NCBI GenBank assembly: GCA_015060015.1
Contig: SUZG01000012.1
Span: 1-49,886, forward strand
Length of the DNA: 49,886 nt
DNA from: Rikenellaceae bacterium
GTDB taxonomy: Bacteria; Bacteroidota; Bacteroidia; Bacteroidales; Rikenellaceae
Reading direction: 5' to 3'
A model generated the notes under the pieces. That model did not search any database. It saw nothing but the letters and a program-made list of their open reading frames with translations, and had not been told where the DNA came from. Shown here in pieces: positions 23,797 to 32,044 of the stretch (position 1 is the first letter of the stretch; the number at the start of each line of letters is the position of its first letter). A program made the position numbers and the translations under genes.

Positions 23797-23804
23797 TACC
23801 TTTG
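23797..23804 (+). promoter_or_regulatory. -7 box of tgt
   Basis: TACCTTTG matches the consensus exactly, 40 bp before the ATG at 23844. No TTTG -33 box is seen, and the site is occupied by the palindrome at 23764-23780. Confidence 0.6.
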
Positions 23805-23843
23805 TGGGTTGTGTGCTCACAACGGCCATATATACCGAAGATT

Positions 23844-24974
23844 ATGAATTTTACACTTCAACATACCGCCACCGGCTCAAAGGCCCGTGCAGGCGAGATA
23901 GTGACCGACCACGGCACTATACAGACGCCTATATTTATGCCGGTAGGTACTGCTGCCGCTATGAAGGGCATCTTCCATCGTGACCTGAAAGAGGATGCCA
24001 AGGCTCAAATCATATTGGCCAACACCTACCACCTCTATCTCCGCCCCGGTATGGAGATTATCGAGCAGGCGGGTGGTGTGCATCGTTTCTCGACGTGGGA
24101 GGGCCCGATGCTGACCGATAGTGGTGGCTTTCAGGTCTTTTCGCTGTCGGAGTGCCGCAAACTCAAAGAGGAGGGTTGCCACTTCCGTTCACATATCGAC
24201 GGCTCGAAGCATCTCTTCACGCCCGAGAGTGTGATTGATACCGAACGTACGATAGGTGCGGATATTATGATGGCCTTCGATGAGTGTCCTCCGGGTGATG
24301 CTCCGCGTGACTATGCAGCCAAGTCGTTAGCACTCACCGAACGCTGGCTCGACCGCTGCTTTAATCGCTATGCACAGACCTCGCCCAAGTATGGACATTA
24401 TCAGTCGCTGTTCCCTATCGTGCAGGGCTGTGCCTATCCCGACCTTCGTGAGAGGGCGGCACGCAATGTCCAGCAGTACGATGCCGACGGCTACGCCATA
24501 GGTGGCTTGGCTGTGGGTGAGCCAACCGAGGTTATGTACGCTATGATTGAGGTTGTGAATGCCGTACTGCCCCAAGATAAGCCCCGCTACCTGATGGGTG
24601 TGGGTACGCCTATAAACATACTGGAAGGTATAGACCGAGGTGTTGATATGTTCGACTGCGTAATGCCCACGCGTAATGGCCGCAACGGGCAGATATTCAC
24701 CAGCGAGGGAACTATCAACCTGCGTAACAAGAAGTGGGAGAACGACTTCTCGCCGCTGGATGAGAATGGAGTGAGCTTTGTGGACAGGCAATATACGAAG
24801 GCCTATGTGCATCATCTTGTCATCAACAAGGAGATGCTGGGGGCACAGATCGCGTCGTTGCATAATGTAGCTTTCTATCTGTGGCTTGTAGGCGAGGCCC
24901 GTCGCCATATATTGGCCGGTGACTGGTCGGAGTGGAAGGCTCAAATGGTAGCAAAGTTGGGCAGACGATTGTAA
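23844..24974 (+). CDS. tgt: tRNA-guanine transglycosylase lacking zinc cysteines
   Basis: Tgt exchanges G34 for preQ1 in tRNAs with GUN anticodons, a step to queuosine. The 376-aa product is of usual length. It has general-acid Asp92 in TDSGGFQVFSL, the GGLAVGE loop, and nucleophile Asp271 in VDMFDCVMPTRNGR. The zinc motif CxCxxC of the E. coli enzyme is absent. The aligned stretch reads NGVSFVDRQY, with Gly309, Ser311 and Asp314 in the cysteine places, while the fourth ligand His340 remains. I believe other Bacteroidales share this. The gene lies between two inverted copies of a mosaic repeat. The promoter at 23797 sets the start. Confidence 0.95.
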   Translation: MNFTLQHTATGSKARAGEIVTDHGTIQTPIFMPVGTAAAMKGIFHRDLKEDAKAQIILANTYHLYLRPGMEIIEQAGGVHRFSTWEGPMLTDSGGFQVFSLSECRKLKEEGCHFRSHIDGSKHLFTPESVIDTERTIGADIMMAFDECPPGDAPRDYAAKSLALTERWLDRCFNRYAQTSPKYGHYQSLFPIVQGCAYPDLRERAARNVQQYDADGYAIGGLAVGEPTEVMYAMIEVVNAVLPQDKPRYLMGVGTPINILEGIDRGVDMFDCVMPTRNGRNGQIFTSEGTINLRNKKWENDFSPLDENGVSFVDRQYTKAYVHHLVINKEMLGAQIASLHNVAFYLWLVGEARRHILAGDWSEWKAQMVAKLGRRL

Positions 24975-24992
24975 GCGAGGGGATAGGAGATA

Positions 24993-25216
24993 GTGAATTT
25001 AAGGAAGTTAAGGATTTTAGAGAAATTAGGGAATTTAAGGAATTTAAGGATGCTTTTGCATCGTCGCTAAACTCACTAAACTCCCTAAACTCCCTAAAAA
25101 GTTACAGGCGTTACAGCCATTACAGCCATTACAGGCATTACAGCCATTACAGGCATTACAGTCATTACAGTCATTACAGTCATTACAACCATTACAGGGG
25201 TGTAACTTTTGTAACA
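24993..25216 (-). repeat. Mosaic repeat element, right (inverted) copy
   Basis: Read on the minus strand this has the same blocks as 23415-23711: outer GTTACAAAAGTTACACCCCTG, shorter 9-mer array, GTTTAGGGA repeats, the palindrome GATGC-TTTT-GCATC (25049-25062 on plus) and TTAAATTCC repeats. The B-C-D core matches the left copy almost base for base, while the 9-mer array differs in length and order. The two copies face each other across tgt. Confidence 0.93.
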
Positions 25217-25251
25217 GACAGATATAAATACAAGATGAAACAGTAGTTTTT

Positions 25252-26361
25252 ATGAAGAGAAATATGTCGTGGTGGCCGGGGTTCAAAACCCTTGACCGTT
25301 ATATATTGTCCAAGTTCTTGAAGACCTATATCTTCGCTATTGCGATGATTACGGTCATCCTCGTCGTCTTCGACTATGCCGAGAGAGTGGATGACTTCAC
25401 GGCGACCAAAGCCCCTATGTCGGCGATTATCCTCGACTACTATGTCAATTTCATCCCCGACTTTATCAATCAGTTCAGTGGCCTGTTCACCTTCATCTCG
25501 GTAATCTTCTTTACCTCGAAGATGGCCTACCAGACCGAGATTATCGCTATGCTGTCGGGAGGAATGAGCTTCCGCCGCCTTATGTGGCCCTACTTTCTGG
25601 GAGCCTTCGCCATTATGGCGTTGTCGTTGTCGTTGAACCTGTGGGTTATCCCGACCTCGCAAATCAAGTGTGAGGAGTTCCGCCGCCAATACTTCCCCAA
25701 AAAGAAGAACGAGCAGTTTGACCGCCATATCTATCGCCAGATGAGCCCGGGCGAGTTCTTCTATGTGAGAGGCTACAACCGTTCCAACTCGGCATCCTAT
25801 ATGGTGCTGGAACGCTACGAGGGTACTCGCGTGGCGGAGGCTTTGGAGGCTTCGTCAGTCAAGGTGGACCCCAAGACACGCCACTGGACGGCTGAACGCT
25901 ACATCATACGCCGTATTGATAGCCTCGGCGTGGAGCATTTCGAGCAGCACCGCGACCTCGACACCCTCATCGACATCGACATCCGAGAGCTGGGCAAGGT
26001 GGATAATGTGGTCTCAACGATGAAGATTGAGGAGCTGAATGGCTTTATCGAGCAGCAGCGGGCCAAGGGCTCCGACTCAATCAATATTATGGAGGTGGAA
26101 CGCCATTGCCGCTATGCCTACCCCTTTGCAACCTTTATCCTGACGCTTATCGGCGTGTCACTCTCATCGCGTAAGGTGCGTGGCGGTACGGGTCTGCACA
26201 TCGGTATAGGTATCACGCTGTGCTTCTCCTACATTATGTTCAACCGCGTCTTTGAGGAGTTCGCCAAGAGTGGCTCTCTGCCCGTTATTCTGGCGGTGTG
26301 GATGCCCAATATAATATTCGCAATCATCGGTATATACCTCTATCGCAAAGCTCCCAAATAA
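25252..26361 (+). CDS. LptF/LptG-family permease (YjgP/YjgQ)
   Basis: This 369-aa inner-membrane protein belongs to the LptF/LptG family, which with LptB extracts lipopolysaccharide for export. It has the expected six transmembrane segments: three N-terminal (first near FLKTYIFAIAMITVILVVFDY) and three C-terminal after a large periplasmic domain (about residues 130-275). The N-terminal signature LDRYILSKFLKTY is typical. It could be LptF or LptG. No strong promoter lies directly upstream, since the 35 bp before it adjoin the repeat, so it may be read from tgt. Its stop overlaps the mqnE ATG by one base. Confidence 0.88.
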   Translation: MKRNMSWWPGFKTLDRYILSKFLKTYIFAIAMITVILVVFDYAERVDDFTATKAPMSAIILDYYVNFIPDFINQFSGLFTFISVIFFTSKMAYQTEIIAMLSGGMSFRRLMWPYFLGAFAIMALSLSLNLWVIPTSQIKCEEFRRQYFPKKKNEQFDRHIYRQMSPGEFFYVRGYNRSNSASYMVLERYEGTRVAEALEASSVKVDPKTRHWTAERYIIRRIDSLGVEHFEQHRDLDTLIDIDIRELGKVDNVVSTMKIEELNGFIEQQRAKGSDSINIMEVERHCRYAYPFATFILTLIGVSLSSRKVRGGTGLHIGIGITLCFSYIMFNRVFEEFAKSGSLPVILAVWMPNIIFAIIGIYLYRKAPK

Positions 26362-27440
26362 TGAGAACGTGGCAAGATATAGCCTCTGCTGTGGCGGAGG
26401 GCGTAAGACTCTCTGCGGAGGATGCTCTCATCCTGTGGCAGGAGGCTCCGCTGTGGCGGCTTGGTGAGCTGGCTGTGGCACGCAAGCGAGAGGTGAGTGG
26501 CGATAAGGTCTATTACAACCGTAACTTCCATATCGAGCCCACCAACCTGTGTGTCTTCAATTGCAAGTTCTGCTCTTTCCGCCGCACGAAGGGCAGTGAG
26601 GAGGCGTGGGACAGGACGATAGAGGAGATTGAGGCACAGGTGCGTGAGTATGAGGGCAGTGGTGTTACAGAGGTGCATATCGTGGGTGGCGTTCATCCCG
26701 AGCACGACATCTATTACTACTGCGATATGATACGCCGCGTAAGGGCTATCCTGCCACAGGTGGCGGTCAAGGCCTTTACCGCTATCGAGCTCTCATATAT
26801 GATTCGCAAGGCGGGCCTTACTACCGAGCAGGGCCTGCGTCTGCTTATAGATGCCGGTATGGAGGCTATCCCCGGTGGCGGAGCCGAGATATTTGACGAG
26901 TCGCTGCGAGCAAGGATATGCCCCGACAAAGGCTCTACGGCCGAGTGGTTTGATGTGCATCGTACGGCACATAGGCTTGGCTTGAAGAGCAATGCCACGA
27001 TGCTTTATGGGCATATCGAGAGTGTGGAGCACCGCATCGACCACCTGATGCGACTGCGTCAGTTGCAGGACGAGACGGGCGGCTTGAACGCCTTTATACC
27101 GCTTAAATACCGCAACTTCGGAAACTCTATGTCGGAGATAGGCGAGGTGTCGGTTGTGGAGGATTTACGCACGCTGGCAATGAGCCGACTCATACTGGAC
27201 AATGTGCCACATATCAAGGCCTACTGGGTGATGTATGGCAAGCAGACAACGGAGATGGCTCTGGCGTTTGGTGCCGATGATATCGACGGCACGATAGATG
27301 ACTCAACGAAGATTTACTCTATGGCGGGAGCCGATGACAGCCGTCCGCGAATGAGTGTCGAGGATATGCAGGCGATGGCCGAGAGAGCAGGTTTCAGGGC
27401 CATTGAACGCGATACATTTTATAACGAGATAGAAAAGTAA
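26361..27440 (+). CDS. mqnE: Aminodeoxyfutalosine synthase (radical SAM)
   Basis: MqnE makes aminodeoxyfutalosine from chorismate-derived 3-(1-carboxyvinyloxy)benzoate with SAM, in the futalosine route to menaquinone. The 359-aa product has the radical-SAM cluster motif CVFNCKFC (Cys64, Cys68, Cys71) just after YYNRNFHIEPTNL, a SAM-binding GGVHPEHDI stretch, and the family's C-terminal FIPLKYRNFGN region. MqnC is similar but usually differs around this motif; MqnE is my best call. The ATG overlaps the LptF/G-like stop (TAATG). An upstream reading from 26298 is rejected. Confidence 0.85.
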   Translation: MRTWQDIASAVAEGVRLSAEDALILWQEAPLWRLGELAVARKREVSGDKVYYNRNFHIEPTNLCVFNCKFCSFRRTKGSEEAWDRTIEEIEAQVREYEGSGVTEVHIVGGVHPEHDIYYYCDMIRRVRAILPQVAVKAFTAIELSYMIRKAGLTTEQGLRLLIDAGMEAIPGGGAEIFDESLRARICPDKGSTAEWFDVHRTAHRLGLKSNATMLYGHIESVEHRIDHLMRLRQLQDETGGLNAFIPLKYRNFGNSMSEIGEVSVVEDLRTLAMSRLILDNVPHIKAYWVMYGKQTTEMALAFGADDIDGTIDDSTKIYSMAGADDSRPRMSVEDMQAMAERAGFRAIERDTFYNEIEK

Positions 27441-27457
27441 GATTACATTAAGATTAT

Positions 27458-28489
27458 ATGGAGAACAAGAGTGCAAGACCTCGCCGCCGTCAGGCAAAGA
27501 AGAGTACTGCCAGCAATATGTGGATGCGATTGAAGAGCAATAAGATAGCGTATCACGCAGTGCTTATCATCCTTGCGTTGGTGGGCGTTATTCTGGTGTC
27601 AAGTATAGCGATGATGTTCATCACGCGACACGGCACACACCGCACAGTGCCTAACTTTATGGGTGTGAAGATTGATGCCGTAGAGCAGGATGCCCGCCGC
27701 AACGGGTTGGAGATAGTAATCAACGATTCGCTGTTCGTGCCGGCCTATGAGGGCGGTATCGTGCTGGACCAGCTGCCAAAGGGCGGAACGGAGGTCAAGG
27801 CAGGGCGTAAGGTCTATGTCACAATCAACTCTTTCCGCGAAAAGATGGTCAAAGTACCCTATGTTGCGGGTCGTTCGTTGCGTCAGGCGAAGAATATGCT
27901 TGAAGTGGCAGGTCTGGGCATCGAGAAGCTGGTATATGTGAACGATATAGCCACCAACTATGTGCTGGCGGAGATTGTCGCAGGCAAGGAGCTTACGGAG
28001 AAGAGCAATGTGGAGCTGGAGATGGGCTCTGGTGTGGTGTTGCGAGTGGGTGTTGAGCCCGAAGAGAATACCACCATCGTACCCAAGGCGATAGGTCATG
28101 GCCTTTCTACGGCCAAGAGCCGCCTGTGGGAGCAGGGTCTGAATGTCGGAGAGGTGGTCTTTGACGAGGGCATAGATTTGTTGAGTCAGAAGAATGCCCG
28201 TGTCTATCGTCAGTCGCTTGGCCATAATACTACGGCTCGTTTGGGTGCGTCGGTCAATCTGTGGCTTACGCTTGATGCCGATAAGGTGAACGAGAGTGGA
28301 GCAGCCTCGGATAAGGTGGCGATGAAGTTAGAGGAGCAGCGTCTGCGTGAGGAACGCCGTCAGCAGCAGGTGCAGGACTCTTTGGCCCGAGCCTCGGCAA
28401 GCGATGTGAATACCATCGTCAATGTGTTGCAGCAGAGTGGAGCCGCAGCCGCAGGTGAGGATAGTGAGGAGGATGAATTTTTTGATTAG
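27458..28489 (+). CDS. PASTA-domain membrane protein
   Basis: This 343-aa protein has one transmembrane helix (AVLIILALVGVILVSSIAMMF, about residues 34-54) and three periplasmic PASTA domains at about 60-127, 129-196 and 200-272. Each opens with a VP-type motif (TVPNFMGVK, KVPYVAGRS, IVPKAIGHG). PASTA domains bind peptidoglycan in kinases and penicillin-binding proteins. No kinase or transpeptidase is attached here. The C-terminal ~75 residues are charged and low complexity. It sits 17 bp after mqnE and 2 bp before rluD, an order familiar from Bacteroidetes, where its role is not known. Confidence 0.9.
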   Translation: MENKSARPRRRQAKKSTASNMWMRLKSNKIAYHAVLIILALVGVILVSSIAMMFITRHGTHRTVPNFMGVKIDAVEQDARRNGLEIVINDSLFVPAYEGGIVLDQLPKGGTEVKAGRKVYVTINSFREKMVKVPYVAGRSLRQAKNMLEVAGLGIEKLVYVNDIATNYVLAEIVAGKELTEKSNVELEMGSGVVLRVGVEPEENTTIVPKAIGHGLSTAKSRLWEQGLNVGEVVFDEGIDLLSQKNARVYRQSLGHNTTARLGASVNLWLTLDADKVNESGAASDKVAMKLEEQRLREERRQQQVQDSLARASASDVNTIVNVLQQSGAAAAGEDSEEDEFFD

Positions 28490-28491
28490 CG

Positions 28492-29607
28492 ATGACCGAT
28501 AGAGAGTATATTGATGATAGCCTTCTGGATGAGGTTGATGACCTGCTCATGGAGGATGACAACGCCGATGGCGAGGGTGGCGAGGAGCTCTTCGAGCACT
28601 TTGCCATAACGGTCGATAAGGGTCAGAAGATGCTTCGACTGGATAAGTTTCTGGTCGATAGGATGGAGCATTGCTCCCGCAATCGTATTCAGGCGGCTGC
28701 CGACAACGGCAATATTCTGGTAAATGGCGTACCGGCCAAGTCGAGCTATAAGGTCAAACCGCTGGACCATATCACGCTGGTTATGCCCTATCCCAAGCGA
28801 GAGATAGAGATTCTGCCCGAAGATATTCCGCTGGATGTGGTCTATGAGGATGACGATATTATCATCGTCAATAAGGCTGCCGGTATGGTTGTTCATCCGG
28901 GCTGTGGCAACTATTCGGGTACGCTGGTCAATGCTCTTACCTTCCATTTGAAGGATTTGCCACTCTTTCAGGAGGGCGATATGCGTGCCGGTCTGGTGCA
29001 TCGTATCGATAAAGATACCTCCGGCCTACTTGTCGTGGCAAAGAATGAACGTGCCCACACACGCCTTGCCAAACAGTTCTTCGACCATACTATCTTCCGC
29101 CGCTATGTGGCTCTGGTGTGGGGTAATATCGAGGAGGATGAAGGTACTATCACGGGCAATATCGGCCGCAATCCACGCGACAGACAGCAGATGTATGTCT
29201 TTGCCGATGGCTCGGACGGCAAGCACGCCGTGACGCACTATAAGGTGCTGCGTCGCTATGGCTATGTGACACTTGTGGAGTGCCGTTTGGAGACGGGCCG
29301 TACGCATCAGATACGTGTGCATATGTCGTGGCAGGGTCACCCGCTGTTCAACGATGCCCGCTATGGTGGCGACAGGATTTTGAAGGGTACAACCTTCTCG
29401 AAATATAAGCAGTTTATAGAGAATTGCTTCACGCTGCTGCCTCGTCAGGCTCTGCACGCCCGTGCTTTGGGCTTTGTGCATCCCACAACGGGCAAGGAGG
29501 TGATGTTCGAGAGTGAACTGCCCGATGATTTGCGTGCTGTGCTGGATAAGTGGGAGGTTTATAGCACCTCTCGCAAGGAGGATGACAGCTACGAGTCGGT
29601 TGTCTGA
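28492..29607 (+). CDS. rluD: RluA-family pseudouridine synthase (RluD-like)
   Basis: This 371-aa enzyme isomerises uridines to pseudouridine in rRNA; RluD acts on helix 69 of 23S rRNA. An acidic N-terminal extension (residues 1-~35, rich in Asp and Glu) precedes an S4 RNA-binding domain (LRLDKFLVDRMEHCSRNRIQAAADNGNILVNG). The catalytic domain has Asp173 in HRIDKDTSGLLVVAK, and later GRTHQIRVHM. It begins 2 bp after the PASTA gene stop. Exact target uridines cannot be told; RluD is the best match by length and motif. Confidence 0.88.
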   Translation: MTDREYIDDSLLDEVDDLLMEDDNADGEGGEELFEHFAITVDKGQKMLRLDKFLVDRMEHCSRNRIQAAADNGNILVNGVPAKSSYKVKPLDHITLVMPYPKREIEILPEDIPLDVVYEDDDIIIVNKAAGMVVHPGCGNYSGTLVNALTFHLKDLPLFQEGDMRAGLVHRIDKDTSGLLVVAKNERAHTRLAKQFFDHTIFRRYVALVWGNIEEDEGTITGNIGRNPRDRQQMYVFADGSDGKHAVTHYKVLRRYGYVTLVECRLETGRTHQIRVHMSWQGHPLFNDARYGGDRILKGTTFSKYKQFIENCFTLLPRQALHARALGFVHPTTGKEVMFESELPDDLRAVLDKWEVYSTSRKEDDSYESVV

Positions 29608-29666
29608 ACAGGTGCCAAAAAGTGATACAATAATTAGCGAACAAAATAGACCCTTTTTCTCGAAAA

Positions 29667-31427
29667 ATGTTTCTGCCAACAACCATAAAGGAGGTGCGAG
29701 CCTTAGGCTGGGATTATATCGATGTAATCCTCTTTACGGCCGATGCCTATATCGACCACCCATCGTTTGGTGCGGCGGTCGTAGGGCGATTGTTGGAGGC
29801 AGAGGGCTATCGCGTGGCAATTGTCCCGCAACCCAATTGGCGTGACGATTTGCGTGACTTTACCAAGCTGGGTGTGCCTCGTCTTTTCTTTGGCGTGTCG
29901 GGTGGCTCGATGGACTCTATGGTCAATCACTATACGGCCAATCTGCGTCTGCGTAGCAACGACGCTTACACTCCGGGCGGCAAGGCAGGTTTCCGTCCCG
30001 ACTATGCTGTGACGGTCTATACCCAAATCCTGAAAAAACTATATCCTCACGTGCCGGTTGTTGTAGGCGGTATCGAGGCCTCGTTGCGTCGTCTTACGCA
30101 CTACGACTATTGGAGCAATGAGCTGAAACCATCGGTTTTGGTGGAGAGTGGTGCCGACCTGTTGATATATGGTATGGGCGAGAGGGTAGTGCAGCAGGTT
30201 GCTCGTGCTATGCGTAACGGCTATAACGCCAAACTGCTGCGTAAGATTCGTCAGGTGGCTTTTATGGCCGACAAGGAGTATGTCGCAAGGCTTGATAAGG
30301 CCTCGACCATTGAACTCGCCTCATTTGAGGAGTGCTGTCGCAATAAGAGAGCCTTCGGGCAGAATTTCGTGAAGATTGAGGAGTTGAGCAACCTTATGGA
30401 GTGTGACAAGACGCTTGTGGAGAGGGTAGGCGATAGATATGTCGTTGTTACGCCTCCTAATGCGACCCTTTCGACCGAGGAACTTGACCACTCGTTTGAC
30501 CTCCCGTATCAGCGTGCTCCGCATCCTCGCTATCGTGGTAAGGGCGATATTCCGGCGTGGGAGATGATTAAGCACTCGATAAATATCCATCGTGGTTGCT
30601 TTGGTGGTTGCTCGTTCTGTACCATCTCGGCTCATCAGGGCAAGTTCATCAACTCGCGTAGCGAGAAATCCATTCTGGCAGAGGTTGAGAAGGTTGTGGC
30701 TATGCCCGACTTCAAAGGCTATCTGTCGGATGTGGGAGCCCCCTCGGCCAATATGTATGGTATGGGCGGCAGAAACAAGGATGCGTGCCGCAAGTGTCGC
30801 CGTCCCTCGTGTCTGCACCCGAAGATATGTCCTAATCTTGATAACTCACACGCCCGCTTGCTGGCTCTGTATGAGAAGATTAGAGGAGTAAAAGGCATTA
30901 AGAAGGCATTTATTGGCAGCGGTATCCGCTACGATTTGTTCGACGACTCGCCATATCTGGAAACGGTCATCAAACACCATACATCGGGTCGCTTGAAGGT
31001 CGCACCCGAACATACCGAGCCGCACGTTCTGGACGCTATGCGTAAGCCACCGTTCTCGCTGTTTGAAAAACTGAATCGAGATTTTCGCCGTATCTGCGAC
31101 GAGAATGGCCTGCGTTATCAGCTTATACCTTATTTTATATCATCACATCCCGCCTGCCGCGAGTGCGATATGAAGGCCCTGGCAGATAAGGTGTTGGGCC
31201 GATTGCATTTCGACTTGGAGCAGGTGCAGGACCTTACGCCTACGCCGATGACTCTCTCGTCGGTGATGTTCTATACGGGCGAAAACCCATATACAGGCGA
31301 GAAGGTCTTTGTGGCCCGTTCACAGGATGACAAACGCAAACAAAAAGCCTACTTCTTCCGTAGTGACGGGAAAGCCGGCAGACCTCCGCACCGAAGAGAG
31401 CAAAACAAAAAAGGTGGAAAGCGATAA
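29667..31427 (+). CDS. YgiQ-family radical SAM protein (UPF0313)
   Basis: This 586-aa protein belongs to the YgiQ family, whose reaction is unknown. An N-terminal B12-binding-like region (residues ~1-150) includes DYIDVILFTADAYIDHPSFG and VVVGGIEASLRR. The radical-SAM core holds the cluster motif CFGGCSFC (Cys311, Cys315, Cys318). A second Cys-rich stretch (KDACRKCRRPSCLHPKICPN) could bind another metal. Length is normal for the short form. It is 59 bp after rluD; the last codons run into a terminator. The C-terminal tail is basic. Confidence 0.9.
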   Translation: MFLPTTIKEVRALGWDYIDVILFTADAYIDHPSFGAAVVGRLLEAEGYRVAIVPQPNWRDDLRDFTKLGVPRLFFGVSGGSMDSMVNHYTANLRLRSNDAYTPGGKAGFRPDYAVTVYTQILKKLYPHVPVVVGGIEASLRRLTHYDYWSNELKPSVLVESGADLLIYGMGERVVQQVARAMRNGYNAKLLRKIRQVAFMADKEYVARLDKASTIELASFEECCRNKRAFGQNFVKIEELSNLMECDKTLVERVGDRYVVVTPPNATLSTEELDHSFDLPYQRAPHPRYRGKGDIPAWEMIKHSINIHRGCFGGCSFCTISAHQGKFINSRSEKSILAEVEKVVAMPDFKGYLSDVGAPSANMYGMGGRNKDACRKCRRPSCLHPKICPNLDNSHARLLALYEKIRGVKGIKKAFIGSGIRYDLFDDSPYLETVIKHHTSGRLKVAPEHTEPHVLDAMRKPPFSLFEKLNRDFRRICDENGLRYQLIPYFISSHPACRECDMKALADKVLGRLHFDLEQVQDLTPTPMTLSSVMFYTGENPYTGEKVFVARSQDDKRKQKAYFFRSDGKAGRPPHRREQNKKGGKR

Positions 31428-31443
31428 TACTTTCCACCTTTTC
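31409..31443. terminator. Terminator overlapping the end of the YgiQ gene
   Basis: AAAAGGTGGAAA and TTTCCACCTTTT pair, with TTTTC after the plus arm. The left arm covers the last codons of the YgiQ gene. On the minus strand it also serves rimM. Confidence 0.8.
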
Positions 31444-31457
31444 TATACCATACCGGA

Positions 31458-31964
31458 TTACAACTCCAACAACCCGTCGGGGAGAATCATTTTGATTGTG
31501 CGTTTGTCAAAGTCGATGCCGGCAATGAACTCCTCGGCAGCGGGGATAAGGCGTTCGCCCTCGCCGAAATCTACACCAAAGAGAGGGTTATGCTCGCTGT
31601 CGTAATAATCGACAATCTCGCCCTTCAACCTACCGGCTCGCACAGCAAAACCAATCAGGTCCTCCATATAGAACTCATCGTCGTCACCCTCTTCGTCAAT
31701 GAGCATATACAGCTCCTTGCCAATCAGCTCTTCGGCACGGCGTGTAGAGTCGAAATCGGCAAAACGCACATTTGCACCCGATACGCCCCTCCTCTCGAAG
31801 CTGTCGCACCACAAGGGTACAGCCAGCGAGTCAATCTCCACCATCAGTGGCTCCTCGTCGGGGTTGAAATCGTCAGGAAATGTGTTGTATAGAGTGATGG
31901 AGAGGCCTCCTTTGTCGGCTTCGCCAAAGAGCTTTCCCACGCGGGCTACGGCTTGCTTTTCCAT
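31458..31964 (-). CDS. rimM: 16S rRNA maturation factor RimM
   Basis: RimM binds S19 on the 30S head and helps late 16S processing. The 168-aa product has the N-terminal RimM domain (VARVGKLFGEADKGGLSITLYNTF) and the C-terminal PRC-barrel (LIGKELYMLIDEE, then RLIPAAEEFIAGIDFDKRTIKMILPDGLLEL). Length is normal. It follows rpsP, as in many bacteria, but a terminator-like hairpin lies between them, so it should be made in smaller amounts than S16. Confidence 0.9.
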   Translation of the reverse strand: MEKQAVARVGKLFGEADKGGLSITLYNTFPDDFNPDEEPLMVEIDSLAVPLWCDSFERRGVSGANVRFADFDSTRRAEELIGKELYMLIDEEGDDDEFYMEDLIGFAVRAGRLKGEIVDYYDSEHNPLFGVDFGEGERLIPAAEEFIAGIDFDKRTIKMILPDGLLEL

Positions 31965-31989
31965 TGTTTTTGAATGACTTTGCTTTTAA

Positions 31990-32018
31990 CAAAAAGAAGG
32001 CTGCCCTCAGGACAGCCT
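31990..32018 (-). terminator. Hairpin between rpsP and rimM (attenuator?)
   Basis: On the minus strand AGGCTGTCC, loop TGA, GGGCAGCCT is followed by TCTTTTTG. It looks like an intrinsic terminator placed 27 bp after the rpsP stop and 26 bp before rimM. I see no new promoter between them, so rimM would depend on read-through. Confidence 0.7.
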
Positions 32019-32044
32019 CCTTACTTTCAAGAAGTGGCGAAGGA

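Noticed and set aside
24327..24944. 205-aa ORF antisense to tgt
   Set aside because: Shadow frame; no motif and no promoter.
24932..25286. ORFs with FKEF- and SHY-type repeats on plus, and CNxCN repeats on minus
   Set aside because: Both come from the right copy of the mosaic repeat read in different frames. A 9-bp period gives three-residue repeats in any frame.
29026..29682. 218-aa ORF antisense to rluD
   Set aside because: Shadow frame of the catalytic domain of rluD.
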